A DNA stretch of 11,772 bases from positions 1 to 11,772 of the forward strand of contig CAZXCG010000034.1 of NCBI GenBank assembly GCA_964639205.1, written 5' to 3'. Every line of letters starts with the position of its first letter. Positions within the stretch are counted from its first letter, which is position 1. This document shows positions 1 to 6,341 of the stretch, in pieces. A program made the translations under genes and the position numbers. Source of the DNA: CAZXCG01 sp964639205. Its GTDB lineage: Bacteria > Bacillota > Clostridia > Oscillospirales > Acutalibacteraceae. The notes below the pieces were generated by a model that saw nothing but the letters and a program-made list of their open reading frames with translations, ran no database searches and was not told the origin of the DNA.

Positions 1-27
1 TTTCACCGGCGGATTTTTATTTTTATA

Positions 28-56
28 TTGACCTTGAGGCGGTTTTAAATTATAAT
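28..56 (+). promoter_or_regulatory. Sigma-A promoter of the carboxypeptidase gene
   Basis: A -35 box TTGACC (28-33) and a perfect -10 box TATAAT (51-56) are separated by 17 bases, the optimal spacing. The expected transcription start is near 63, giving a leader of about 48 bases before the ATG at 111. The T-rich stretch at 13-27 just upstream, after CCGGCGG, may be the tail of a terminator whose left arm lies outside the window; that part cannot be verified. Confidence 0.8.
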
Positions 57-110
57 CTATAAATAGGAGCGCGAACAGCGGTTCCGGTATACAGTAATTT
101 GGGGGTCAAT

Positions 111-1445
111 ATGAAAAGGATTATATCTTTTTTGACGGTGTTCGCCGTTTTGCTTTCGGTTTTTGCCGTAAGCGCCGGCGCAGTGGGATTTGAATTTGAT
201 TTTGAACGCGACGGAAAAAAGGTTCAGCTTACAACGGACACTCTGCTTATGGTAAGCCTCGATACCGGCGAGGTAGTGTTTGACAAAAACGGCGATGTAA
301 AGCGCTATCCGGCGTCAACAACAAAAATAATGACGTACATCATTGTTGCCGAGAATGTAGAAGATTTTGACAATACCCGCGTTCCCATTAAGCAGAGCGT
401 CCTTGACGAGCTTGAGGGTACCGACTCTTCGCTTTCGGGGATAAGCACTCATGTAGGCTCGGATATGTCCGTTACCGATCTGCTGTACTGCCTTATGGTT
501 TCTTCCGGCAACGACGCCGCGGTGGTGCTTGCCGATTACATAGGCAGCGGAAGCATACAGACCTTTGTCGATATGATGAACGCCAAGGCGCAGGAATTGG
601 GCTGTGAAAACACGCACTTCACAAATCCGCACGGCTTGACCGACGAAAATCATTACACAACCGCGTACGACCTTTACAAGATAACAAAATACGCGCTGAC
701 AATGCCGCTTTTTTCGGAAATTACAAATACCGCTACATACACCTGCGAGGGCGACGATTACCCCCTCACCACCACAAATTCCATGATAGACGAAAATCGC
801 GGGGGCGAGTATTACTACCGTTATGCCAGGGGCATAAAAACCGGAAGCACCGACGCTGCGGGCAAGTGCCTTGTTTCCACCGCTTTTTATGAGGGCTATT
901 CTTATATGATTATCGCTCTGCATGCTCCGAGCGACGGCACAAATTACGCTATGGTGGATTCCGCCAATCTTTACCGCTGGGCGTTTTTGAATTTGGAGCT
1001 GCGTTCCATAATAACCACTTCCGCGCCCGTCTGCGAGCAAAAGCTTGACCTTGCGTGGAAAAGGGAAGGAGTAAACCTTTCGCCGGAAACAAACTATACC
1101 ACTCTTCTGCCTATAGACGCGGATGAAGAGGATATACGCATTGAAGCGCACACAACAGAGGAAATTATCGACGCGCCGGTGTATCAGGGGGACATTCTCG
1201 GTACGGCGGATATATATTACCGGGACACGCTTTTAACCACTGTCAACCTCGTTGCGACAGAAACAGTCGAACGCAGCCGGCTTCTGTATGTAATACGTAC
1301 CGCTAAAAATGTAGTTACTTCTTCAATCTTTTTAATATGCGCGGCAATCGCGATAGTTTTGCTTATATTATATCTTATTATTGCGGCAGTCTACGGCCGC
1401 AGAACAAAAAATAAACGCCGCGTTAAAAATTACAGAAATTTTTAA
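111..1445 (+). CDS. Serine-type D-Ala-D-Ala carboxypeptidase (PBP5/DacA-DacF type)
   Basis: A low-molecular-weight penicillin-binding protein that removes the terminal D-Ala from peptidoglycan stem peptides outside the membrane. All three active-site motifs of peptidase family S11 are visible: SxxK as S69-T-T-K72, SxN as S132-G-N134, and KTG at 243-245. Residues 1-24 form a signal peptide (KR start, hydrophobic core, AxA-type end near SAGA). The catalytic domain runs to about residue 300, followed by the usual beta-rich C-terminal domain. Residues about 404-428 form a real transmembrane helix followed by a basic tail, rather than the amphipathic anchor of E. coli PBP5. I chose the ATG at 111 (444 residues) because GGGGGT at 101-106 lies just upstream; an in-frame TTG at 99 would add four residues and has no good ribosome binding site. 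Which dac paralogue this is cannot be told from sequence alone. Confidence 0.93.
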   Translation: MKRIISFLTVFAVLLSVFAVSAGAVGFEFDFERDGKKVQLTTDTLLMVSLDTGEVVFDKNGDVKRYPASTTKIMTYIIVAENVEDFDNTRVPIKQSVLDELEGTDSSLSGISTHVGSDMSVTDLLYCLMVSSGNDAAVVLADYIGSGSIQTFVDMMNAKAQELGCENTHFTNPHGLTDENHYTTAYDLYKITKYALTMPLFSEITNTATYTCEGDDYPLTTTNSMIDENRGGEYYYRYARGIKTGSTDAAGKCLVSTAFYEGYSYMIIALHAPSDGTNYAMVDSANLYRWAFLNLELRSIITTSAPVCEQKLDLAWKREGVNLSPETNYTTLLPIDADEEDIRIEAHTTEEIIDAPVYQGDILGTADIYYRDTLLTTVNLVATETVERSRLLYVIRTAKNVVTSSIFLICAAIAIVLLILYLIIAAVYGRRTKNKRRVKNYRNF

Positions 1446-1456
1446 AACGGCAACAA

Positions 1457-1496
1457 TTTCGCGCAGGTGTTTAAGCTCCCTGCGCGAAAATTTTCG
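1457..1496 (+). terminator. Intrinsic terminator after the carboxypeptidase gene
   Basis: A perfect 11-base-pair stem, TTTCGCGCAGG (1457-1467) with CCTGCGCGAAA (1479-1489), has an 11-base loop and is followed by ATTTTCG. The T-run is short (four), so termination may be partial, allowing some readthrough into the phosphatase gene. It begins 12 bases after the stop codon. Confidence 0.7.
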
Positions 1497-1618
1497 ATTA
1501 AATTAAAGCGGAACTCCCGGCAAGCTCGCTTGAAACTGAGCCCTTCAGCGCCCGCATCCCTTCGTCTCGGGGGCAAAGGGACGTATGCGCTCGGAGAATA
1601 TATAAGGACGCGAAAAGT

Positions 1619-2128
1619 ATGGAAATTACCGAAAAGCGATATAACAAAATCAGGAATTTCTTTCTCGGCAAGCCCTGCCGCATGGGAATTTTAAAATTTG
1701 TATATAGGGCGTTTCCCGCCGTTATCGCGGCGGCGTACGTAATGCTGTTGGCGTATATGCTGTTTAAACACGAAACGGGGCGCTTTTTGTACAGTCTTAT
1801 TATTCCTGCGGCGGCTTTTTTTGCCGTAAGCGTGATTCGCTCTCTTTTCAACGCCGAGCGCCCGTACGAAAAGCTCAATATTGTCCCGCTTATTCAAAAA
1901 AACAAAAGGGGAGCGTCTTTCCCCAGCCGGCACTGCGCATGCTCCTTTGTTATTTCGACTGTTTACCTGAGCGCAAGCCCTTGGGCGGGAGCGGCTCTTT
2001 TCGCAATTTCCGTTTGTATTGCCGTCAGCCGCGTTTTGGCGGGGGTGCATTTTGTACGCGACGTTTCGGCGGGAGCTTTAATAGGCATTCTTTTTGGGCT
2101 TGTTTCTTTTGCTTTCGCTTGTTACTAA
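1619..2128 (+). CDS. PAP2-family membrane phosphatase
   Basis: A 169-residue integral membrane phosphatase of the PAP2 / type 2 phosphatidic acid phosphatase superfamily. The three-part active-site signature is present: R74-x6-R81-P82 (Arg replacing the usual Lys of KxxxxxxRP), P102-S-R-H105 (the PSRH form of PSGH), and S137-R138-x5-H144-x3-D148. About five hydrophobic segments are visible (roughly 28-49, 58-76, 107-122, 123-142, 146-168), with the active site expected on the outer face. Members hydrolyse lipid phosphates such as undecaprenyl pyrophosphate or phosphatidylglycerol phosphate. The neighbouring carboxypeptidase makes a lipid-carrier role plausible, but substrate cannot be read from sequence. 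The ATG at 1619 has AAGGA (1604-1608) ten bases upstream. I find no convincing sigma-A promoter in the 120 bases before it. Confidence 0.88.
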   Translation: MEITEKRYNKIRNFFLGKPCRMGILKFVYRAFPAVIAAAYVMLLAYMLFKHETGRFLYSLIIPAAAFFAVSVIRSLFNAERPYEKLNIVPLIQKNKRGASFPSRHCACSFVISTVYLSASPWAGAALFAISVCIAVSRVLAGVHFVRDVSAGALIGILFGLVSFAFACY

Positions 2129-2163
2129 GCAAAGGCAAAGGCGCGCTGCTTTAATGCTCAATC

Positions 2164-2204
2164 AAAAAACCCCGATGCGGGTCGTACTTTCCCGCGCCGG
2201 GGTT
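2164..2204 (-). terminator. Strong intrinsic terminator ending the trxA operon
   Basis: The arms AACCCCG-AT-GCGGG (2168-2181) and CCCGC-GC-CGGGGTT (2191-2204) form a 12-pair stem with one 2x2 mismatch and a nine-base loop. Read on the minus strand, the stem runs into six T (complement of 2164-2169), the classic form. On the plus strand the tail is only TTAATTTAT, so it mainly serves trxA but may also slow transcripts coming out of the convergent phosphatase gene. Confidence 0.85.
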
Positions 2205-2254
2205 AATTTATGGCGATATATTTTCAGCCGAAAGCGGAAAAACAGCCCGGCGTC

Positions 2255-2572
2255 TCAGCTTTGCTCCGGGTTAAACAGCGCTTTGAGAATTTCCTCTTTT
2301 GGGCGCACGCCGATAAGGTTGTTTTCTACCTTTCCGTTTTTTACTACGAAAAGATTGGGAATGCTCATAACCTCAAACTGCTGCGCAAGCTCTCTTTCCT
2401 CGTCCACGTTGATTTTAACAACCTTTACCTCGGGATATTCGGAAGCGATTTCATCAATAACGGGCGAAAGCATGCGGCACGGACCGCACCACGGCGCCCA
2501 AAAGTCTATCAGCACCGTTTTATCGCTCTGCATAACCTCGCGCGTAAAATTGTCCATAGTAACGTCCGGCAT
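2255..2572 (-). CDS. trxA: Thioredoxin
   Basis: A 105-residue cytoplasmic thioredoxin, the normal length for the family, that reduces disulfides in target proteins and is recharged by a thioredoxin reductase not seen here. The redox motif W28-C29-G30-P31-C32 follows the conserved D23-F-W-A segment, and the cis-proline loop is S70-I71-P72. There is no signal peptide. The start ATG (2572) is preceded on its strand by AAGGAGT eight bases upstream. It is the last gene of a minus-strand set, 16 bases after the amidohydrolase stop, and is followed by the terminator at 2164-2204. No separate promoter is evident in the 16-base gap, so co-transcription is likely. Confidence 0.95.
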   Translation of the reverse strand: MPDVTMDNFTREVMQSDKTVLIDFWAPWCGPCRMLSPVIDEIASEYPEVKVVKINVDEERELAQQFEVMSIPNLFVVKNGKVENNLIGVRPKEEILKALFNPEQS

Positions 2573-2588
2573 AATTTATTACTCCTTA

Positions 2589-3377
2589 TTATTTATTGTT
2601 ATTCAGAATACGCATAGCGTTTTCCGATAAAATAAGCTCGTTTTCTTTCTCTGTAAGCTTGAGCGCGTCAAAGCGTTTAAGCTCGTCGCTCTGCGTCCAC
2701 ATGGGGAAGTCTGTTCCGAAAAGTATTCTCTGCGCGCCGTATGCGCGGATTATTTCTTTGGAACGAACCGTACCCAGATACATAAGCGAGCTCGAGCAGT
2801 CCAGATAACAGTTCCTGTCCAGCAGATATTCCATTGCCAGATCCCACAGGCTCCAGCCGCCGAAATGCGCCCCTATTACGGTAAGCTTCGGGAAAGTATC
2901 CACAACGTTTTGCAGGCGGCGCGGGTGCGAGTAATCAAAGCGGTAATCGCCGCAGTGAATCAAAACCGGCAGCCTTCCGCTGAGCATTTCATAAATTCGC
3001 ATCATTTTGGGGTCGTCCATATTAAACTTCTGAGTATCGGGGTGTACCTTTACTCCGGCAAGCCCCATGGAGACCATCCTGTCTATTTCCCGTTCGGGGT
3101 TTTCAAAATCGGCGTGCATGGTGCCGAAGCCTATAAATTCGGGGTGCTTGGCGCACTCCTGAGCGATGAAGTCGTTTATTTTTTCAACCTGAGCGGGGCT
3201 TGTGGCTACGCTTTGCACCAGGCAGCGGCCGACTCCCGCTTTTTTACATTCCCGCAGCAAGGACTCCGGCGTACCCTCTGTGTCCATTTTTATGGTGTAA
3301 AACTCGCCTACCGCTTTTACCGCCTTTTGCGCAATTTTTTGCGGATAAATATGCGCGTGAAAATCAATTATCTGCAT
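2589..3377 (-). CDS. Amidohydrolase_2-family TIM-barrel metal hydrolase
   Basis: A 262-residue protein of the Amidohydrolase_2 group (relatives include ACMS decarboxylase-like and TatD-like enzymes). The metal ligands expected of the fold are visible: H7-x-H9 in DFHAHIYP on strand 1, H112 in KVHPD, H141 in LIHCGD, H171 in GAHFGG, and D223 in the strand-8 motif FGTDFP. A complete set of ligands argues for a working enzyme, either a hydrolase or a non-oxidative decarboxylase, but the substrate is unknown. It has no signal peptide, so it is cytoplasmic. It lies 70 bases after the phosphoesterase and 16 bases before trxA, which suggests one operon without explaining the function. On its strand AAGGA sits about 13 bases before the ATG with GAGAAG closer, so the ribosome binding site is only moderate. 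Confidence 0.85.
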   Translation of the reverse strand: MQIIDFHAHIYPQKIAQKAVKAVGEFYTIKMDTEGTPESLLRECKKAGVGRCLVQSVATSPAQVEKINDFIAQECAKHPEFIGFGTMHADFENPEREIDRMVSMGLAGVKVHPDTQKFNMDDPKMMRIYEMLSGRLPVLIHCGDYRFDYSHPRRLQNVVDTFPKLTVIGAHFGGWSLWDLAMEYLLDRNCYLDCSSSLMYLGTVRSKEIIRAYGAQRILFGTDFPMWTQSDELKRFDALKLTEKENELILSENAMRILNNNK

Positions 3378-3447
3378 GCTTCTTCTCTTTCCTTATTATT
3401 ATGTACGCTTACATCAAGCATTATTCCGAGCCTCAGCGTCTCCGGCT

Positions 3448-3912
3448 TCAGGCTTTTGCAATGTTTGCGAGCACTCCCTTTTGAGTTATTTCAATAACGC
3501 CGTAGCTCGGGCGCCAGCCGGAGCAGTTGCCGGGATTAAAAAGGTAAATTCCGTTCTTATATTCATTGTGAGCCATATGCGTATGGCCGAAAAGCACAAT
3601 GTCCGCGCCCTCTTCCGCGGCGGCGTGATATATTTGGTTAAGACCGTATTTTACATCGTAGTAGTGACCGTGGGTTACCATAATTTTTTTATCAAGCACA
3701 TTAAAAAATTCAACCGCCTCAAGTTTGCTGCCCAAGTCGCAGTTGCCGCGCACTCTCACAACCTTTTTTTCGGGGTACATAAGCTGCGCGCGGCGCGACT
3801 GATCTTCACCGTCGCCGCAGTGTACTATAATTTCGGCGTCCGGGTGTTTTTGTATGCATTTGGTCATACGCGCGAGGTCGCCGTGAGTGTCCGAAAAGAC
3901 TAAAATTTTCAT
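3448..3912 (-). CDS. YfcE/MJ0936-family metallophosphoesterase
   Basis: A 154-residue calcineurin-like phosphoesterase of the compact YfcE/MJ0936 class, a dimetal phosphodiesterase acting in the cytoplasm. The full ligand set is visible: D8-x-H10 (SDTHG), G33-D34, G56-N57-C-D59, H81 in THGH, and G109-H110-T-H112. The C-terminal NPGNCS (126-131) corresponds to the NPGS segment of the family. Family members hydrolyse artificial phosphodiesters, and the physiological substrate is generally unknown. The start at 3912 has GGAGGA about five bases upstream on its strand. It is the first gene of the likely operon with the amidohydrolase and trxA. In many Clostridia this family sits after an rdgB-type gene; no such gene is seen here. 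Confidence 0.92.
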   Translation of the reverse strand: MKILVFSDTHGDLARMTKCIQKHPDAEIIVHCGDGEDQSRRAQLMYPEKKVVRVRGNCDLGSKLEAVEFFNVLDKKIMVTHGHYYDVKYGLNQIYHAAAEEGADIVLFGHTHMAHNEYKNGIYLFNPGNCSGWRPSYGVIEITQKGVLANIAKA

Positions 3913-3930
3913 AACTTCCTCCGTTAAATT

Positions 3931-3966
3931 CCGCGCAAAAACCGCTGCAAGGGTAAGGCGCGGTTT
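3931..3966 (-). promoter_or_regulatory. Overlapping alternative hairpins before the phosphoesterase gene
   Basis: Two stems that share bases can form: CCGCGC (3931-3936) with GCGCGG (3958-3963), or AAACCGC (3939-3945) with GCGGTTT (3960-3966). In the minus-strand transcript the second stem is followed by two further T, giving GCGGTTTTT, a weak terminator-like form about 25 bases before the start codon, while the first stem would exclude it. On the plus strand the same repeat is followed by a T-rich tract and could act as an insulator. Regulation is inference. Confidence 0.4.
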
Positions 3967-3975
3967 ATTTATTTT

Positions 3976-4004
3976 ATTTTCTCATATTTTAACGAATTTT
4001 TCAA
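3976..4004 (-). promoter_or_regulatory. Possible sigma-A promoter of the phosphoesterase-trxA operon
   Basis: On the minus strand TTGAAA (complement of 3999-4004) and GAAAAT (complement of 3976-3981) are 17 bases apart, with a TGn extension before the -10 box. The -10 box is poor, so this is a weak call, though it is the best match in the gap between the divergent genes. Confidence 0.35.
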
Positions 4005-4027
4005 TATGATAAAGCGAGGTGGTTTTT

Positions 4028-4264
4028 ATGAGCGACAACCAAAACGTAAATCCGGCGATAAAAAAGCTTTCGGAAATTCTCGGCTGTTCCGAGGAAGAAA
4101 TAAAATCAGCCGTGCGGAGCGGTAAGCCGGAAGGCATTTTAAAAAGCATGGATCGGAATCGGGCGCAGCAGGTAGATAAAATAATGTCCGATCCGGATAA
4201 ATGCAAGCGGATAATGGAAAGTCCTCAGGCACAGCAGCTTATTAAAAAGCTTTTCGGCAGCTGA
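4028..4264 (+). CDS. Conserved-looking small protein, first of a three-gene cluster
   Basis: A 78-residue, probably all-helical, soluble cytoplasmic protein; I do not recognise a named family. Residues 8-28 (PAIKKLSEILGCSEEEIKSA) look like a small helix-turn-helix-like or helical bundle unit. Residues 50-76 contain two short consecutive motifs, MSDPDKCKRIM and MESPQAQQLIKKL, each a helix capped by (D/S)P. The neighbouring gene's N terminus carries a similar NDPAALQQLKNL. I chose ATG 4028 over the in-frame GTG at 4019 because GAGGTGG (4016-4022) is well placed before it and overlaps the GTG. No good sigma-A promoter is visible. The cluster is divergent from the phosphoesterase operon. Function unknown. 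Confidence 0.8.
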   Translation: MSDNQNVNPAIKKLSEILGCSEEEIKSAVRSGKPEGILKSMDRNRAQQVDKIMSDPDKCKRIMESPQAQQLIKKLFGS

Positions 4265-4268
4265 CGCT

Positions 4269-4640
4269 ATGGATGATTTACAAAATAAAATAGAGCAGCT
4301 TCTAAACGACCCCGCCGCCTTGCAGCAGCTTAAAAATCTTGGAGCTATGATGGGGCTCGACGTCCCGCAGCCGCCGCCCGCAGCGCCGGAGCCGGAGCCG
4401 CCTTCGGCGCAGAGCGGGTTTAACCCTTCCGGCATTATGGGCAGCTCAGAGCTTTTGGCAGTTATAACGCGCGTGATGCCGCTGCTGCAAAAGCTTAACA
4501 GCGAAGACGAGACCACTCGCCTTTTGAACGCTCTGCACCCTTTTTTAAGTGAAGACCGCCGCGCAAGGCTTGAACAGGCAAAACGTATGATACAGCTTTT
4601 TAAAATTCTTCCGCTGCTTAAAAACAGCGGAATCCTTTAG
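4269..4640 (+). CDS. Small helical protein with Pro-rich linker, second gene of the cluster
   Basis: A 123-residue soluble protein of unknown function. The N-terminal helix (residues 1-30) contains the LLNDPAALQQLKNLG motif resembling the C terminus of the preceding protein. Residues 32-47 are a Pro/Ala/Glu linker. Residues 58-123 form a helical domain with the pattern LLPLLQKL-like, ALHPFLSEDRRAR, QAKRMIQLFKILPLLKNSG. From memory I associate this C-terminal pattern with conserved small proteins of Clostridia, which I cannot verify. It starts four bases after the upstream stop, with no canonical Shine-Dalgarno motif, so its translation is probably coupled to the first gene, consistent with the two proteins acting together. 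Confidence 0.8.
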   Translation: MDDLQNKIEQLLNDPAALQQLKNLGAMMGLDVPQPPPAAPEPEPPSAQSGFNPSGIMGSSELLAVITRVMPLLQKLNSEDETTRLLNALHPFLSEDRRARLEQAKRMIQLFKILPLLKNSGIL

Positions 4641-4650
4641 GTGATGTTTG

Positions 4651-5028
4651 ATGCCGCCGAATATTGACCCCATGCAGCAGGAAGCGATGCGCCGCGTGCA
4701 GGAAATGCACTCGCACACATATACCAATGCACGGCGTAAAGCTGTGCAGACAGAGCCGGAGCCGAGTGAGCAAAACCGGGGCGAAGCACCCGAAACGCCG
4801 CTGCCGACTGAGCATAAGGAGGAGCATAACACATATGCGCAGCCTGTGCGCGCCCCGAAAGAAAACCGCGCCGCCGTGCAAAACAACACGGCGGAAACAG
4901 GCGGAAGCCTGCTTGAAACGGTATTTCACGACAAGGAGCGCAGTCTGATTTTACTTTTGATACTTATTTTAACAAACGAAAGCACAAAGCCGGAAGCGCT
5001 GCTTGCGCTGATGTATTTAATAATCTGA
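4651..5028 (+). CDS. Small protein with disordered centre and hydrophobic C terminus, third gene of the cluster
   Basis: A 125-residue protein of unknown function. Residues 1-30 are probably helical (DPMQQEAMRRVQEMHSHTY), residues 31-85 are polar and Pro/Glu/Asn-rich and likely disordered, and residues 86-125 are strongly hydrophobic: an SLLETVF segment, then two Leu/Ile-rich stretches (about 98-108 and 115-125) separated by TNESTKPEA. The last part could be a short membrane hairpin or a hydrophobic oligomerisation domain. AGGTGA (4639-4644) overlaps the preceding stop and is well spaced for ATG 4651, which I prefer to the adjacent TTG at 4648. It is the end of the cluster, and the stop is followed 18 bases later by a candidate hairpin. 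Confidence 0.78.
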   Translation: MPPNIDPMQQEAMRRVQEMHSHTYTNARRKAVQTEPEPSEQNRGEAPETPLPTEHKEEHNTYAQPVRAPKENRAAVQNNTAETGGSLLETVFHDKERSLILLLILILTNESTKPEALLALMYLII

Positions 5029-5046
5029 GCGCGGACGTACCCGACT

Positions 5047-5076
5047 TTTAAGGCGGCGGACCGGTTCCGCTTTAAA
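5047..5076. terminator. Candidate bidirectional terminator between convergent genes
   Basis: TTTAAGGCGG (5047-5056) and CCGCTTTAAA (5067-5076) can pair over ten positions with one G-U pair and a ten-base loop. An alternative inner stem, GCGGA (5056-5060) with TCCGC (5066-5070), competes. T-runs are short on both sides, so efficiency is uncertain, but the position between convergent stop codons (5028 plus, 5094 minus) fits. Confidence 0.45.
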
Positions 5077-5093
5077 TGCGGGAAAGCGTTAAA

Positions 5094-6341
5094 TCACCGG
5101 ATTTGACCGCTGCCGCGGACTACAAATTTAGTGCTTGTCAGCTGCTGCGCGCCCATAGGACCTCTTGCGTGCAGCTTTTGCGTGGAAATACCTATTTCCG
5201 CGCCGAGACCGAATTCGCCCCCGTCTGTAAAGCGGGTGGAGGCGTTAACGTAAACCGCCGCGCTGTCAACCTCGTTTATAAAACGGGCGGCGTTTGTGTA
5301 GCTTTCGGTTATAATACAGTCGCTGTGGCGGGTGCTGTATTTTGCAATGTGTGCAAGCGCGTCGTCAATGCTGTCCACAACCTTTAGTGCAAGCACATAA
5401 TCAAGAAATTCTCTTTCGTAATCGTCCTCGGTGGCAGCGGCAACAGCTTCGCCGAGGATTTCCCTTGTGCGTTCGCACCCGCGCAGCTCAACGTTTTTTT
5501 CGTCAAGCTTCAGCTTTATTGCGGTAAGCGCCTTTGCAGCGACGCTTTGGTGCACCAGCACGGTTTCAATTGCGTTGCACACGGAAGGGCGGGAGGTTTT
5601 GGCGTTGAAAATTATTTGCGCTGCCATATCGACGTCAGCAAATTCGTCTACATAAACATGGCAGTTGCCGGCTCCGGTTTCTATAACGGGAACCCTTGCG
5701 TTTTGCACAACGGAGCGGATAAGCCCCGCCCCGCCGCGCGGAATCAAAACGTCAAGGTAACCGCTGAGCTGCATAAGCTCGTTTGCGCTTTCTCTTGAAA
5801 CGTCCTCAATCAGCGCGATGCAGTCTTCGGGAAGATTGGCGCTGTGTACCGCCGCGCGCATAATTTCGGCAATGGCTCTGTTTGAGTTTATGGCTTCCTT
5901 TCCGCCGCGCAGAATTACCGCGTTGCCCGCTTTAAGGCAAAGCGCCGCCGCGTCGGCGGTCACGTTGGGGCGCGCCTCGTAAATAATGCCTATAACGCCG
6001 AGGGGTACCGTAACCTGTTCGATTTGCAGACCGTTTGCAAGCCTGCGCCCGCTTATCACCCTTCCGACGGGGTCCTCCTGAGCCGCAACGCTTCTTATAC
6101 CCTGCGCCATACCCGCTATGCGGGTAGAGTCAAGATAAAGCCGGTCAAGCAGTGAGCTTGAAAGTCCCGCCGCCGCGCCGTTTTTCATATCGGCGGCATT
6201 TGCAGCCGTAATTTTTGCCTCCTGCCTCTGTAATTCGTTTGCAATTGCAAGCAGAGCGTTGTTTTTTTGAGCCTGAGTCGCCACGGCAAGCGCTCTTGAG
6301 GCTTCCTTTGCTTTCTTGCCAAGCATTTCAACAGTTTTCAT
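5094..6341 (-). CDS. proA: Gamma-glutamyl phosphate reductase
   Basis: Glutamate-5-semialdehyde dehydrogenase, the second step of proline synthesis: NADPH-dependent reduction of gamma-glutamyl phosphate to glutamate semialdehyde in the cytoplasm. The 415-residue length is normal. Visible family marks are the segment VPLGVIGIIYEARPNVT (112-128), LRGGKEA (144-150), PRGGAGLI (201-208), ETGAGNCH (221-228), and the catalytic cysteine C255 in SRPSVCNAIET. The C-terminal IGISTQKLHARGPMG segment is also typical. The start ATG (6341) lies inside the end of proB, so the two frames overlap by 14 bases and translation is probably coupled. This keeps the two enzymes, which hand over an unstable acyl phosphate, in fixed proportion. 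proC is not in the window. Confidence 0.97.
   Translation of the reverse strand: MKTVEMLGKKAKEASRALAVATQAQKNNALLAIANELQRQEAKITAANAADMKNGAAAGLSSSLLDRLYLDSTRIAGMAQGIRSVAAQEDPVGRVISGRRLANGLQIEQVTVPLGVIGIIYEARPNVTADAAALCLKAGNAVILRGGKEAINSNRAIAEIMRAAVHSANLPEDCIALIEDVSRESANELMQLSGYLDVLIPRGGAGLIRSVVQNARVPVIETGAGNCHVYVDEFADVDMAAQIIFNAKTSRPSVCNAIETVLVHQSVAAKALTAIKLKLDEKNVELRGCERTREILGEAVAAATEDDYEREFLDYVLALKVVDSIDDALAHIAKYSTRHSDCIITESYTNAARFINEVDSAAVYVNASTRFTDGGEFGLGAEIGISTQKLHARGPMGAQQLTSTKFVVRGSGQIR

Noticed and set aside
99..110. TTG start adding four residues to the carboxypeptidase
   Set aside because: The GGGGGT ribosome binding site lies within this extension and serves the ATG at 111, which begins a standard signal peptide.
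315..1151. Long antisense frame of 278 codons inside the carboxypeptidase gene
   Set aside because: It lies fully opposite a gene with all catalytic motifs, has no ribosome binding site, and the translation shows no recognisable domain.
1467..1694. Plus-strand frame of 75 codons between the carboxypeptidase and PAP2 genes
   Set aside because: It starts inside the terminator stem and overlaps the PAP2 gene in another frame; no ribosome binding site.
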